Assembly: GCF_947500705.1 (NCBI RefSeq)
Contig: NZ_CANMSY010000001.1
Span: 186,001 to 250,000, forward strand
Length of the DNA stretch: 64,000 bases
Direction: 5' to 3'
From: an uncultured Brachybacterium sp.
GTDB taxonomy: Bacteria; Actinomycetota; Actinomycetes; Actinomycetales; Dermabacteraceae
This document shows positions 1-10,248 of this stretch, one piece after another; positions within the stretch are counted from its first letter, which is position 1; each line of letters opens with the position of its first letter. The notes beneath the pieces are model-generated. The model was not told where the DNA came from. It ran no database searches and saw only the letters and a program-made list of their open reading frames with translations. A program made the translations under genes and the position numbers.

Positions 1-359
1 CCGAGGCGCACGGCGCCGGCCTGTCCGGACGGGCCGCCGCCGTGGAGGCGGACCCACACGTCGAAGCGTCCCTGGAGGTCGAGGGCCGTGAACGGGTCGT
101 TGACCTCCTGCTGGTGGAGCTTGTTCGGGAAGTAGTTCTCAATGGTGCGGCCATTGATGATCCACTGGCCGGAGCCGGGGGTCAGGCGCACGCGAGCGAT
201 CGCGCGCTTGCGACGACCGGTGCCGTAGCCCGGTGCGATCGCGGACTGACCGGCGCCGACGGCGGACTCGCCGGTCGACTCGGTGGTGAAGCTCGAGGGT
301 GCCGACTCGTCGGTCACGGTCTCGAGGTCTTCGGTGGTATCGGGGGTGGTCTCAGTCAC
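1..359 (-). CDS. rpsI: 30S ribosomal protein S9, C-terminus cut by window edge
   Basis: Small-subunit protein whose C-terminal tail reaches the P-site tRNA. The visible part covers most of the protein and runs off the left edge in the diagnostic S9 stretch HGGGPSGQAGAVRLG; the last residues, including the usual lysine/arginine tail, are outside the window. I chose the GTG at 359-357 because AAGGAG lies just upstream. A long acidic N-terminal extension rich in Thr, Glu and Asp precedes the S9 fold, a common actinobacterial feature. It follows rplM by 50 bp on the same strand, the universal rplM-rpsI pair. Confidence 0.95.
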   Translation of the reverse strand, partial: MTETTPDTTEDLETVTDESAPSSFTTESTGESAVGAGQSAIAPGYGTGRRKRAIARVRLTPGSGQWIINGRTIENYFPNKLHQQEVNDPFTALDLQGRFDVWVRLHGGGPSGQAGAVRL

Positions 360-409
360 GGTTCTCCTTGGTTCGTCCGTGCGGCAGGGCGGAGTGGCGG
401 GACACCCGC

Positions 410-853
410 TTACTGCGCCACCTGATCGATGGTGAAGGGGACGGGCATCTGAGCGGCATGCGGGTGCTCGGAGCCCTTGTAGACCTTGAGCTTCTTGATC
501 TGCTGATCAGCAAGCTTGTTCTTGGGGAGCATGCCCCGGATGGCCTTCTCCACTGCGCGCTCGGGATTCTTCTCGAGCAGCTCGGAGTAAGGGGTGCTGC
601 GGAGGCCGCCGGGGTAACCGGAGTGGCGGTAGGCCAGCTTGGCCTCCCGCTTGTTCCCGGTCAGCGCGACCTTTTCAGCGTTGATGATGATCACGAAGTC
701 GCCTGCATCCACATGGGGTGCGAAGACCGGCTTGTGCTTTCCCCTCAGGAGCTGTGCAACCTGGGAAGCGAGCCGGCCGAGGACGACATCCGTTGCGTCG
801 ATGACGTGCCAGGAACGCTCGACATCGCCGGGCTTCGGGGTGAACGTACGCAC
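410..853 (-). CDS. rplM: 50S ribosomal protein L13
   Basis: Early-assembly large-subunit protein. From GTG 853 the product is 147 residues, the standard L13 length, starting [20 protein letters not shown]; an open frame continues upstream but the extra residues match nothing in L13. Core signatures include LGRLAS near residue 25, [11 protein letters not shown] near 51 and the C-terminal [15 protein letters not shown]. An AGAAGG-like ribosome site lies close upstream. Cotranscribed with rpsI. The 257 bp up to truA probably carries the rplM-rpsI promoter, but I cannot place it confidently. Confidence 0.96.
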   Translation of the reverse strand: MRTFTPKPGDVERSWHVIDATDVVLGRLASQVAQLLRGKHKPVFAPHVDAGDFVIIINAEKVALTGNKREAKLAYRHSGYPGGLRSTPYSELLEKNPERAVEKAIRGMLPKNKLADQQIKKLKVYKGSEHPHAAQMPVPFTIDQVAQ

Positions 854-1110
854 TCGTGCCTTCTTCTCTCGTCGTGGTGCCCGGGCGGCAAGACGCCGAC
901 CAGACACGGTTCGATGGACCGTGGGCACGCTTCCTTCGGGTAAAAGCATGGCCCCTATGGCTGTACCCGGCCCGCTCCGCTCACGACGCGACGGCGGTCC
1001 TGGATGTGGGTGAGATTCCCTTTCGCGCCGGGCATCAGAGAACGGCTGCGGAGTCGGGCACACATCAAGGCACAACAGCGCTCAACAATACGCACTGTCG
1101 CACCCGAGCG

Positions 1111-2115
1111 TCAACGCAGAAGACCCCTCTCAGGGGTGTGATCTGCGCCCGACTCTGCGAACGTTTCTGCAGGCGGCTCCTGGGACGGCGGCTGGCGCAG
1201 GGTGCGGGTGCGCGCAGCCCAGGCCGCGAGCTCCTCGTCGGGCGGGTAGGCGACGTGGTCCAGGGTGAGTCCCTGGGGCGGGCAGAGCGGGGCGGCGCCG
1301 GCGCCATCGCGGGTGGGAGAGACGCGGGTTCGCGCCGCGAGCACCTGCGCCGGCCAGCCGACGTCCCGGCGGCCCTCCCCCACCCCGATCAGGGCGCCGA
1401 CGAGGGAGCGCACCATGTGGTGGCAGAAGGCGTCGGCGACCACGGTGGCGACGATCAGCCCCGCATCCGCGCGCCCTTCCTCCGGTCGTTCCCAGGTCAG
1501 CTCGCGCAGCTCACGGAGAGTGGTCGCGCCGTCGCGGGGGCGGCAGAAGGAGAGGAAGTCGTGCTCGCCGAGCAGCGGGGCGCTCGCCCGTGCCATCGCC
1601 TCGACGTCCAGGGGCCGACGGTGACGAAGCACGTCCCGGCGCACCGGGTCGTGGGCGGCGGGCCCGTCGGAGATCCGGTAGCGGTAACGACGCCACAGCG
1701 CCCCGAAGCGCGCATCGAAGTCACTCGGCACCGCCCGAGCGACATGGACCACGATGTCTTCCGGCAGCACTCCCGCAAGCCGGGTGACCAGCGCCTCGGC
1801 GGGACTGCGGCGCGAGCGCCCGGGCAGGGTGGCCAGCACGTCATCGGGCAGTTCGAGGTGGCAGACCTGTCCCCGGGCATGGACCCCGGTGTCGGTGCGT
1901 CCGGCGACGGTCACCCGGGCCGGGACCCGGGTGATCCGGCCGAGGGCCTCCTCGAGCTCTCCCTGGACCGTGCGCTGGCCGGGCTGGGCGGCCCAGCCGT
2001 GGAAGTCGGTGCCGTCATAGGAGAGGTCCAGCCGCAGCCGGGTGACGGCGCGGGCGCGGGGCGGCGCGGCGGCGTCGGTCACGGCGGGATCGGGGCGGTG
2101 GAGCTCGGCGGGCAT
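1111..2115 (-). CDS. truA: tRNA pseudouridine(38-40) synthase TruA
   Basis: Converts U38-U40 of the tRNA anticodon arm to pseudouridine. The catalytic motif GRTDTGVHARG is present with the nucleophilic aspartate at about residue 75 of the 334-residue product, and the N-terminal RLRLDLSYDGTDFHGW is typical. ATG 2115 is chosen because a TACGAT -10 box sits 7 nt upstream, suggesting leaderless translation; the open frame extends further but without family similarity. The first ~22 residues are a Pro/Ala/Arg-rich extension. In relatives truA usually lies between rplQ and rplM; here rplM is adjacent and rplQ is about 28 kb away. Confidence 0.93.
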   Translation of the reverse strand: MPAELHRPDPAVTDAAAPPRARAVTRLRLDLSYDGTDFHGWAAQPGQRTVQGELEEALGRITRVPARVTVAGRTDTGVHARGQVCHLELPDDVLATLPGRSRRSPAEALVTRLAGVLPEDIVVHVARAVPSDFDARFGALWRRYRYRISDGPAAHDPVRRDVLRHRRPLDVEAMARASAPLLGEHDFLSFCRPRDGATTLRELRELTWERPEEGRADAGLIVATVVADAFCHHMVRSLVGALIGVGEGRRDVGWPAQVLAARTRVSPTRDGAGAAPLCPPQGLTLDHVAYPPDEELAAWAARTRTLRQPPSQEPPAETFAESGADHTPERGLLR

Positions 2116-2122
2116 GGGTCCG

Positions 2123-2128
2123 ATCGTA
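2123..2128 (-). promoter_or_regulatory. TACGAT -10 box of truA, leaderless type
   Basis: On the minus strand TACGAT ends 7 nt before ATG 2115, so transcription would begin at or next to the start codon. No clear -35 is seen. Inference from sequence spacing only. Confidence 0.5.
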
Positions 2129-2291
2129 ACGGCGCAGCCCCGGTGGGGCACCGGCACAGCACCGGCCCAGTGCTGTCCAAGTACCGGCGCAGCAGGGGTG
2201 CAGCGCCTGCCCAGCGCCCGGAGCGCGCTCCGCAGGGCGAGCCGCAAGGGCCGCTCCGCGGGCACTTCTCCGACGGCAGTCCGGGTCTGGG

Positions 2292-2297
2292 TACCCT
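2292..2297 (+). promoter_or_regulatory. TACCCT -10 box of purD, leaderless type
   Basis: TACCCT is followed by exactly 6 nt and then the GTG start of purD at 2304. There is no Shine-Dalgarno site in the gap. The spacing matches several other genes in this window. Confidence 0.5.
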
Positions 2298-2303
2298 GCC
2301 CGA

Positions 2304-3676
<1,373 letters not shown>

Positions 3677-3680
<4 letters not shown>

Positions 3681-4591
3681 GTCTCGTCGCCACCCCGCTG
3701 GTCGACGCCCCGCAGCTGCCGGGCTGGGACCACGTGATCTCCGGCAAGGTCCGTGAGCTGTACGTGCCGGAGGGTCAGGACCCGTCGGCCGCTGCGGAGG
3801 TGCTGGTGGTCGCGACCGACCGCATCAGCGCCTACGACCATTCCCTGCAGCCGGGCATCCCGGACAAGGGCCGGCTGCTGACCGGCATCAGCCTGTTCTG
3901 GTTCGAGCAGCTGGCGGACATCGTCCCGCACCATGTGCTCTCCGGGACCGACGTGCCGGAGGCAGTCGCCGGGCGCGCGGTCCGCTGCCGCGGCCTGGAC
4001 ATGGTGGCGCTGGAGTGCATCGCCCGCGGACATCTCACCGGCTCGGGACTGGCCGACTACCGGGCCGGTGGTTCGGTGGGCGGGCATGTGCTGCCGGCCG
4101 GGCTGGTCGAGGCCTCCCGGCTGGAGCCGGCGATCTTCACCCCCTCCACGAAGGCCGAGGCCGGGGAGCACGATGAGAACATCACCGTCGCCCAGTCGCG
4201 GGAGCTGCTGGGGGAGGAGCTCGCCGCCGAGCTCGAGTCGCTCACGCTGAAGGTCTTCGAGCGGGCCCGGCGGATCGCCGGCGAGCAGGGCATCATCCTG
4301 GCCGACACCAAGCTCGAGTTCGGCCATTCCCGGGTCGACGGCACGCTGATGCTCGGCGACGAGGTGCTCACCCCCGATTCCAGCCGGTTCTGGTCCGCGG
4401 ACACGTACACCCCGGGCCGTACCCCTCCCAGCCTGGACAAGCAGTTCGTGCGGGACTGGCTGACCTCCCCCGCCTCCGGCTGGTCCAAGGGTTCGAGCCT
4501 CGCTCCGCCCGCGCTGCCCGCCGAGGTGGTCGAGCAGACCCGCGCCCGGTACGTCCAGGCCTATGAGCGCCTGACCGGCCAGGAGTTCTGA
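3677..4591 (+). CDS. purC: SAICAR synthetase (phosphoribosylaminoimidazole-succinocarboxamide synthase)
   Basis: Adds aspartate to CAIR in an ATP-dependent step of purine synthesis. Seen: HVISGKVRELY near residue 20, ATDRISAYD near 55, VALECIARGHLTGSG near 115, ILADTKLEFG near 215 and a C-terminal PPSLDKQFVRDWL. The 304-residue length is normal for the actinobacterial form. ATG 3677 overlaps the purD stop (ATGA) and no separate promoter is visible, so expression depends on purD. A perfect hairpin terminator follows 31 bp after the stop. Confidence 0.97.
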
Positions 4592-4622
4592 GCGGACTCC
4601 GCGCGCCCGACCTATGAGATGT

Positions 4623-4652
4623 GCCCCGAGGCAGCAGCTGCCGCCTCGGGGC
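4623..4652 (+). terminator. Rho-independent terminator of purD-purC
   Basis: A perfect 10-bp stem (GCCCCGAGGC with GCCTCGGGGC), 10-nt loop, followed by CTTTCTC. It lies between convergent purC and the ECF transporter gene and could also act on the opposite strand. Confidence 0.8.
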
Positions 4653-4696
4653 CTTTCTCATGGCACTCGCATTTCTCACGGCGCTCGGGGGATCGT

Positions 4697-7024
4697 TCAG
4701 GAGAGCATCAGCACGGCGGCGACCACCAGGGCGACGCCGAGCGTCAGCAGCGCATCAGCACGGGTGAGCCGGACCGGGCGCCAGAGGGTCCGTTCACCGT
4801 CCCCGAGCCCGCGCGATTCGAGGGCGAAGGAGATCCTGTCGGCGCTGCGCACCGAGTCGACCAGCAGCGAGAAGGCACAGCGCAGCAGCTGACGTGCACG
4901 CAGCCGTGCCACCGCCCCCTCCGCGGTCAGCGGCAGCCGCACCCGATGGGCGCGGGTGATGGTCTCCCAGCGCCGCGGCAGGTCATCGAGCAGCCTGCGC
5001 CCGGCGAGCAGGGCATAGGCGTACCGGGCGGGCAGCCGGGCATGCTGCAGCAGGCTCACCATGGTGCGCCTGGGATCGGCGGCTCGGGCGACGATCAGCG
5101 CGCCGAGCCCGATCACGAGCGCGCGCAGTGCCAGTGCGGCGCCCAGCACCATCCCCTCCTCGGTGATCCGGATCGGCAGGTCGGGCCAGGGTTCGTGGCC
5201 GGGGCGGCTCAGCACGTTGACCATCAGCACCCCGCTCGCGAACACCGCGAAGGGCAGCTGTGCGCGCAGCAGCCGCAGCGGGCCGAGGCGGCAGCCTGCC
5301 ATGGCACCGGCGCTGAGCAGCACATACAGCAGCATCAGCGGCAGCGGGTCGGTGAGGGCGATGCACACGATGCTCAGCGCTGTCAGCAATGCCAGCAGCA
5401 CCGTGGGGTTGCGCCGCGAGAGCGGCCCCCGGGAGCGGAGCTCCGTGAGGGGTGCGCCGCTCGGCTCGGGCGGGTGCTCCGTGGCTGCCTTCTCGGGTAC
5501 GTCGAGGAGCCCCGCCCGTCGCAGCAGCGCCGGGTCCTGCAGCAGCTCCTGCGGGGGCATCGGGCCGAGCAGGCGACCGTCGGCGATCACGGCGACGGCG
5601 TCGGCCGCCTCCACCATGCGCAGGTCATGGGTGGTCATGACCACTCCGCGCCCGGCATCGGCCGCCTCACGCAGCAGGCCCAGGACCGTGCCCTGTGCGG
5701 CCCGGTCCAGGCCGTAGCCGGGTTCGTCGGCCAGCAGCACGGGCCGCTGGGTCAGCAGCGTCGCCCCGAGCGAGAGGCGACGCTGCTGACCGCCGGAGAG
5801 GGTGAACGGGCTCGCGTCCCGCTTCTCGAGCAGACCCAGCCGCGCGAGCATCGCTGTGACCTGGACGGCGTCCGCGCCGGAGGCGGAGAGCTCGCCCAGG
5901 ACGGTGTCGGCCACGAACTGCGCCTCGGGGCGCTGGAACGCGAGTCCCGCCGCGGCGCCCTCGACCACTCCCGCGAGGGGCTCGTCCAGTCGGGAGAGCG
6001 CCCCCAGCAGCGTGGACTTCCCGGCGCCGTTGCGGCCGACGACGGCGAGCAGCTGTCCGGCGTGCACCGGGAGATCCACCCCGGTCAGGACGGCGCGCCC
6101 TGCAGGTCCGAGGTCGGCGCGGCGCACCCGGAGCAGCGGTGCTGCGTCCACCGTCGCCGCGGCGGGGCCCGCTGCCGCCGCGCCGCCCCCGAGCCGTTCC
6201 TCGAGCTCCCGGGGCAGCCAGCACCCCGCCTCGCGCAGGGCCGCGCCATGGCGGTCGAGCACGGCGCCCGTCGGCCCATCGGCGAGCACCCGCCCGGCGG
6301 CGTCCAGCGCGATGGTGCGCGGCGGCAGACCCGCCGTGCCGCGCTCCCCCGCCCAGTCATCGAGGCGGTGCTCGACGAGCAGGATCGCGACCTCGCCGGT
6401 GCGTGCGGCCTGCTCCACCCCCGCCCGCACCCGAGCCACACCCTCGGCGTCCAGCATCGCGGTGGGCTCGTCAAGGAGCAGCAACCGGGGCCGGGCGACC
6501 AATGCCGCGGCGAGTCCGGCCCGTTGCAGCTGCCCGCCGGAGAGCGTCGCCGCGGCACGGTCCCCGAGCGCGCCGATCCCGGCCTCCACGAGGGCCCGGT
6601 GCACCCGCCCGCCGATCTGGACGGGCGGAGTGCAGCGACTCTCGAGCGGCAGCGCGACGTCGTCGGCGACCTCGGGGAGGCAGACTCCGTCCACCGGGTC
6701 CTGGCCGAGGAAGCCGACGACCGCGGAGGTGGCGAGGACCCCGCCGGCGATCGGGTCGATGCCGCCCACCCGCAGCCTCCCGGTGACGCGGCCCCGCTGG
6801 TGAGCGGGGATCGCGCCGGCGAGTGCGCGCAGCAGCGTGGATTTGCCGCTCCCGCTGGGGCCCAGCAGCAGCACCTGCTCCCCCGCTCGGATGCTCCCGG
6901 TCCAGGGGCCGACGCCGTCCCCGGAGGGCAGCACCACCTCGAGGTCAGTGGCTTCGATGACGAGGCCCGGGGACCGCTCCCCGTCGTGCCCCCGCAGCGG
7001 GACGGTCCCGGTCTCAGTGGACAC
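4697..7024 (-). CDS. fused ECF transporter EcfA-EcfA-EcfT (YkoD+YkoC type) for thiamine precursor
   Basis: Energising module of an energy-coupling-factor importer on one chain. The first ABC domain has Walker A GPSGSGKST near residue 54, signature LSGGQ near 158 and Walker B LLLLDEPT near 177. The second has Walker A GRNGAGKST near 327, signature TLSGGQQRR near 415 and Walker B VLLADEP. From about residue 545 an EcfT/CbiQ-like domain follows with several hydrophobic membrane segments and the coupling stretch SFALESRGLGDG. About 775 residues from the GTG at 7024, which overlaps the ykoE end by 11 bp; the start is not certain because no good ribosome site is visible and an ATG at 7087 is open. 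In Bacillus subtilis these parts are two genes, ykoD and ykoC. Substrate is inferred from YkoE, YkoF and the riboswitch. Confidence 0.88.
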   Translation of the reverse strand: MSTETGTVPLRGHDGERSPGLVIEATDLEVVLPSGDGVGPWTGSIRAGEQVLLLGPSGSGKSTLLRALAGAIPAHQRGRVTGRLRVGGIDPIAGGVLATSAVVGFLGQDPVDGVCLPEVADDVALPLESRCTPPVQIGGRVHRALVEAGIGALGDRAAATLSGGQLQRAGLAAALVARPRLLLLDEPTAMLDAEGVARVRAGVEQAARTGEVAILLVEHRLDDWAGERGTAGLPPRTIALDAAGRVLADGPTGAVLDRHGAALREAGCWLPRELEERLGGGAAAAGPAAATVDAAPLLRVRRADLGPAGRAVLTGVDLPVHAGQLLAVVGRNGAGKSTLLGALSRLDEPLAGVVEGAAAGLAFQRPEAQFVADTVLGELSASGADAVQVTAMLARLGLLEKRDASPFTLSGGQQRRLSLGATLLTQRPVLLADEPGYGLDRAAQGTVLGLLREAADAGRGVVMTTHDLRMVEAADAVAVIADGRLLGPMPPQELLQDPALLRRAGLLDVPEKAATEHPPEPSGAPLTELRSRGPLSRRNPTVLLALLTALSIVCIALTDPLPLMLLYVLLSAGAMAGCRLGPLRLLRAQLPFAVFASGVLMVNVLSRPGHEPWPDLPIRITEEGMVLGAALALRALVIGLGALIVARAADPRRTMVSLLQHARLPARYAYALLAGRRLLDDLPRRWETITRAHRVRLPLTAEGAVARLRARQLLRCAFSLLVDSVRSADRISFALESRGLGDGERTLWRPVRLTRADALLTLGVALVVAAVLMLS

Positions 7025-7673
7025 GGCGCTCGGGGATGCCGTCGCCGCTGTCCGTCGCGGCGCCGATCGCGAAGTTCTCGAGCACACCGGTGCGTGCCAG
7101 GGCGCGGACGATCACCTTCGCCGCGAGCCCGCCGAGCACGATCCCGGAGAGCACCTGGACCCCGAGCCGCAGCGCGAGCAGGTCCTGGCCGTACCAGCCC
7201 ATCCGGTACGCGGTCCAGAAGAACACCAGGCCCGCGCCGAGCGCGCCGGAGGCGGCGAACACTCCCCAGCCGAAGCGGCGGTAGCGGGTCAGGGCGAAGG
7301 GCAGCTCGCTGCCGATGCCTTGCAGTGCGGCCGCGAGCACCAGCAGCGGGCCGACGGGGCTGCCGAGGAAGACCACCTCGATGATCGCGGCGAGCATCTC
7401 GGCGAGTATGCCCACGCCGGGGCGGCGCAGGATCGCGAGCGCGATCGGCCCGACCAGCAGCCAGGAGCCGAACAGGACGTGCTGCGCGAGATCCCCGGCG
7501 GGGCCCATCGCGATCGCGAGCCCGTTCCAGGCCTGGACGAACACCCAGTACAGGAAGCCGAACACCACGCCGAGCACGACCACCAGCACGATCTCGCGCA
7601 GAGTGAGCCGCGAACGGCGGGCGGTGGGGACGGTCTGCGCGGGGGTCTGCGCGGAGCGCTGTGCGGGGGTCAT
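7014..7673 (-). CDS. ykoE: ECF transporter S component, YkoE family (HMP/thiamine)
   Basis: Membrane substrate-capture subunit, 219 residues. It starts MTPAQRSAQTPAQ, then a basic stretch, then about five hydrophobic helices beginning IVLVVVLGVVFGFLYWVFVQ (residues ~27-46). The family features MGPAGDLAQHVLFG and GSELPFALTRYRRFGW are present. ATG 7673 overlaps the ykoF stop (ATGA), and the end overlaps the energising-module gene, so all three should be translated together. Substrate is most likely hydroxymethylpyrimidine or thiamine, by family and riboswitch. Confidence 0.9.
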   Translation of the reverse strand: MTPAQRSAQTPAQTVPTARRSRLTLREIVLVVVLGVVFGFLYWVFVQAWNGLAIAMGPAGDLAQHVLFGSWLLVGPIALAILRRPGVGILAEMLAAIIEVVFLGSPVGPLLVLAAALQGIGSELPFALTRYRRFGWGVFAASGALGAGLVFFWTAYRMGWYGQDLLALRLGVQVLSGIVLGGLAAKVIVRALARTGVLENFAIGAATDSGDGIPERRVH

Positions 7674-8389
7674 CGCGTCTCCTCGCCGAGCTCGCGTGCC
7701 TCGTGGGAGGGGCTGTTCAGGGAGAGCGTGAGATGGCTGGTGACGTGCTGGACGCTGCGGCCCACCTGCAGCCAGCCGGACACGGCGGTGGCGATCACGT
7801 CGCCGGCATCGCCTTCGAGGCGGGTCACGAAATGCTCGGAGCCGCGGAAGGTGCCCAGTTCCCGGGCGTGGTCGATCGCGGCGTAGATGTCGCGCATGTG
7901 ATCCGGCGCAGTGCCGTCGGCGGCGACCTGGTCCGCCAGCGGGTACAGCGCCCATTCCGCGGAGGCGAAGCGGCCGGTGCGGCGGGGCTCGGGGACCTCG
8001 ACGCCGCGCGGGCCGGCGCCACCGGGCAGTGCGCAGGTGACCTCTCCGGGGCAGCCGCGGGAGAGGGTCACGGAGAGGGTGGCGTGGTGCTCGGTGCGGG
8101 CGAGGTCCTCGGCGAGGTCGATGAGGGACCGCTGCAGGTGGGTCTCGTGACCGCCGAGATAGGTGGAGACGTCCCCGGTCTCGCGCACCAGCCCGGTGAG
8201 GTCGAGCCGGGAGAGGATGCCGATGAGCACCCGGGCGTAGTCGTCGGTCATGACGGCTGCGGTGATCCGCGCGCCGACGCCGAAGCCGAGCGGCGTCGCG
8301 GTGGGATCAGGGGCCTGGCCGGGGGATGTCGGGGCTGCGCCGTCGAGGGTGCTGGCGGGTGCGGTGGTGTCGACAGGTGAGTGGATCAC
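7670..8389 (-). CDS. ykoF: thiamine/HMP-binding protein YkoF
   Basis: Soluble protein of the YkoF fold, which binds thiamine or its pyrimidine in two internally related domains. After a Pro/Thr-rich N-terminus the first repeat begins GFGVGARITAAVMTDDYARVL (~36-56) with YLGG near 79; the second begins ASAEWALYPLADQVAADG near 141. 239 residues. A GAAAGG ribosome site lies about 10 nt before ATG 8389. It is the first gene after the TPP riboswitch and is coupled to ykoE by ATGA. In B. subtilis the same protein accompanies ykoE-ykoD-ykoC. Confidence 0.88.
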   Translation of the reverse strand: MIHSPVDTTAPASTLDGAAPTSPGQAPDPTATPLGFGVGARITAAVMTDDYARVLIGILSRLDLTGLVRETGDVSTYLGGHETHLQRSLIDLAEDLARTEHHATLSVTLSRGCPGEVTCALPGGAGPRGVEVPEPRRTGRFASAEWALYPLADQVAADGTAPDHMRDIYAAIDHARELGTFRGSEHFVTRLEGDAGDVIATAVSGWLQVGRSVQHVTSHLTLSLNSPSHEARELGEETR

Positions 8390-8437
8390 GGTCCGTGCCT
8401 TTCACGAGGGCACGGGCGCGCGGCGGCTGTCGCCTGG

Positions 8438-8530
8438 CGGAGCTTCCTGCGCCGGCATGATCCGGATCAGGTTCTACGGTCGGAGTTGGAGAACTCCCTC
8501 TCAGCCCGGCCTACCGGACTCCCGTGCACG
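8438..8530 (-). ncRNA. TPP riboswitch (THI element) controlling ykoFE-ecf
   Basis: On the minus strand the leader contains the two invariant parts of the thiamine pyrophosphate aptamer: GGGCTGAGAGGGAG (pyrimidine-sensing J3-2 region) and ACCTGATCCGGATCATGCCG with GCGCAGGAA (pyrophosphate-sensing side). The 5' closing strand is near CACGGGAGTCC. It ends about 50 nt before the ykoF start, so the switch probably acts by hiding the ribosome site or by early termination. Boundaries are approximate. Confidence 0.95.
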
Positions 8531-8580
8531 GGCCCCACTGTAGACGCCGACGCGGGTGCGGGGCGGGCCCGTCCGCCCCG

Positions 8581-8636
8581 GAGCGGCGGAGTGGCAGAGC
8601 GGCAGAGCTGCGGAGCGGCAGAGCGGCAGAGCGGCG
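8581..8636. repeat. 8-bp tandem repeat (GAGCGGCR) x7
   Basis: Seven head-to-tail 8-bp units with one or two differences each: GAGCGGCG, GAGTGGCA, GAGCGGCA, GAGCTGCG, GAGCGGCA, GAGCGGCA, GAGCGGCG. It sits between the upstream edge of the TPP riboswitch and the end of the methyltransferase gene. Confidence 0.9.
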
Positions 8637-8657
8637 GAACCGTTCGGAGGACCCCGA

Positions 8658-9272
8658 TCAGCCGTCCTCGACCAGCGGCACGAAGAGATACCGGCCGTGC
8701 TGGGTGTCGAGAACGGTGTCCCCCCGTCGCACCAGACGATGCATGACCCCGCGGATCGGGATCACCATCACCCCGTCCTCGCCGAGCTGGGCGACCAGCT
8801 CCGGGGGACGCTGATGGGCGCCGGCGGAGACGAGGATCCTGTCGAAGGGTGCGTCCGCAGGGGCGCCGAGCACTCCGGGCCTGGCCTCACGGATCTCCGC
8901 GCGCCCGTCGGGCACCGCCGCCTCGAGCGCGCCGCGCGCCGGGCCCAGCAGGCTCGCCTGCCGCTCGATGCCGAGCACCGTCCCCGTCGGGCCGACGAGC
9001 TGCGCGAGCAGCGCAGTGGTCCATCCGGAACCGGCGCCGACGTCGAGCACGCGATCACCTTCGCGCACCCCGAGCAGGTGCAGCATGTTCCACACCGTCG
9101 TGGGCTGCGAGTTGGTCTGTCCCTCCCCGATCGGCAGCGGCTCGTCCTGCCCGGCTCTGCGCCGGAGACCGACGGGCAGGAAGGGAGCGCGCGGCACGGC
9201 GCGGAAGGCCTCCGCGACCCGGTCCCCGCCGCTGCCGTGGTCAGCGCCGCTGCCGTGGAACGCCCCGGTCAC
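8658..9272 (-). CDS. protein-L-isoaspartate O-methyltransferase-like SAM methyltransferase
   Basis: 204 residues from GTG 9272. SAM-binding motif I is VLDVGAGSGWTTALLAQ, preceded by the PCMT signature QTNSQPTTVWNMLHLL and followed by DRILVSAGAH and VMVIPIRG, all typical of the isoaspartyl methyltransferase family (repair of damaged Asp/Asn in proteins). The start is chosen because a GGGAGCTGAGG ribosome site precedes it and it lies one base after the stop of the upstream hydrolase. The N-terminal region before residue 30 is short, so substrate specificity is open. Operon with the metallo-hydrolase. Confidence 0.8.
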   Translation of the reverse strand: MTGAFHGSGADHGSGGDRVAEAFRAVPRAPFLPVGLRRRAGQDEPLPIGEGQTNSQPTTVWNMLHLLGVREGDRVLDVGAGSGWTTALLAQLVGPTGTVLGIERQASLLGPARGALEAAVPDGRAEIREARPGVLGAPADAPFDRILVSAGAHQRPPELVAQLGEDGVMVIPIRGVMHRLVRRGDTVLDTQHGRYLFVPLVEDG

Positions 9273-9273
9273 C

Positions 9274-9999
9274 TCAGCTCCCGCTGATCTCGACCAGCCC
9301 GTCGGCCCCCCAGTCGCGCACCTCGGTGCCGGCAGGGGCCAGGTTCGTGGCCTGGCGCAGGTAGATGGGGCGTCCGACGTCGCTGGCGACGGCATCATGC
9401 ACCGGCAGGGCGAGCACGGGGTTCACCGTACGCAGGAAGTCGATCGTCTCAGCCATCTTCGACCAGGGTGCCACCACCGCGAAGGCGAGCACGTCGATGC
9501 CGTGGAACTCCTGCACCGGTTCGAGGGAGTCCCCGGTGATGCCGAGTCGGGGGCCTTCACCAGCGGTGATCACCAGCCCGCAGTTGCCCACGCGCGGGAT
9601 GTCGGGATGGATCACCGCGTGGCGACCGCCCACCGCGCCGATGCGCAGCGCCTCCTGCCCTTCGAGCGCCGGCAGCTCATGGTTCTCGCCGGGACGCAGG
9701 GCCACCAGCTGGTCCGCGGTCAGCGCCGGGGCGCCCTCCGCGGGCTCGGAGAGCTGCTCCGCGGTCTCCGGCTCTGCGATCACGATCGCTCCGGGGCTCG
9801 CGGCGAGCACCTGACCGAGCAGAGCACGGTCGAGGTGGTCTGGATGCTGGTGGGTGATCGCGACCCCGTCGATGCCGCTCAGCACCTCACCGCCCAGGGC
9901 GCGCACCGCTTCGCCGCTGAAGCCACCGGGATCGATCAGCAGGCGGCGCCCGGCCACCTCCACGAGCAGGCAGGAGTGGACGAGGTGATGGATCTTCAT
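9274..9999 (-). CDS. metallo-beta-lactamase-fold hydrolase, UlaG-like
   Basis: 241 residues from ATG 9999, which has GGGAGG 6 nt upstream. Metal-binding motif THQHPDHLD (His50, His52, Asp54, His55) after an [10 protein letters not shown] strand, then GITGDSLE and a late LPVHDAVAS histidine, the arrangement of UlaG-like hydrolases. Substrate is unknown; the ascorbate-lactonate role of UlaG should not be assumed. A possible -10 TAGGTT lies at 10039-10034. The following methyltransferase starts one base after this stop. Confidence 0.8.
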   Translation of the reverse strand: MKIHHLVHSCLLVEVAGRRLLIDPGGFSGEAVRALGGEVLSGIDGVAITHQHPDHLDRALLGQVLAASPGAIVIAEPETAEQLSEPAEGAPALTADQLVALRPGENHELPALEGQEALRIGAVGGRHAVIHPDIPRVGNCGLVITAGEGPRLGITGDSLEPVQEFHGIDVLAFAVVAPWSKMAETIDFLRTVNPVLALPVHDAVASDVGRPIYLRQATNLAPAGTEVRDWGADGLVEISGS

Positions 10000-10248
10000 G
10001 GCGGCCTCCCGGGATGTGGATCTCGTGGCCTCGAACCTATCTCCCGGCGAGCCATCTGCCCAGGGCATCCGGTCCAGCGGTGCAGCGGGTCCGTGCCCGC
10101 CGTGGGCAGACCGCCGCGACGGTGCGTCTTCTCGGTACCATGACGGCGTCGGGTCCGCTCCGTCGGCCGCCCCAGCGCCGACCCGCACCCGCGCCGCAGA
10201 TCCACCCGCCAGGCCCGCCCGCGGCCGTCGTCCCCCAGGAGAGCACCC

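Noticed and set aside
410-1075. N-terminally extended L13 from ATG 1075
   Set aside because: The extra 74 residues match nothing in L13; GTG 853 gives the standard 147-residue protein.
4619-7384. 921-codon open frame opposite the ECF gene
   Set aside because: Gln/Gly/Arg/His-rich shadow; the minus-strand gene has intact ABC motifs.
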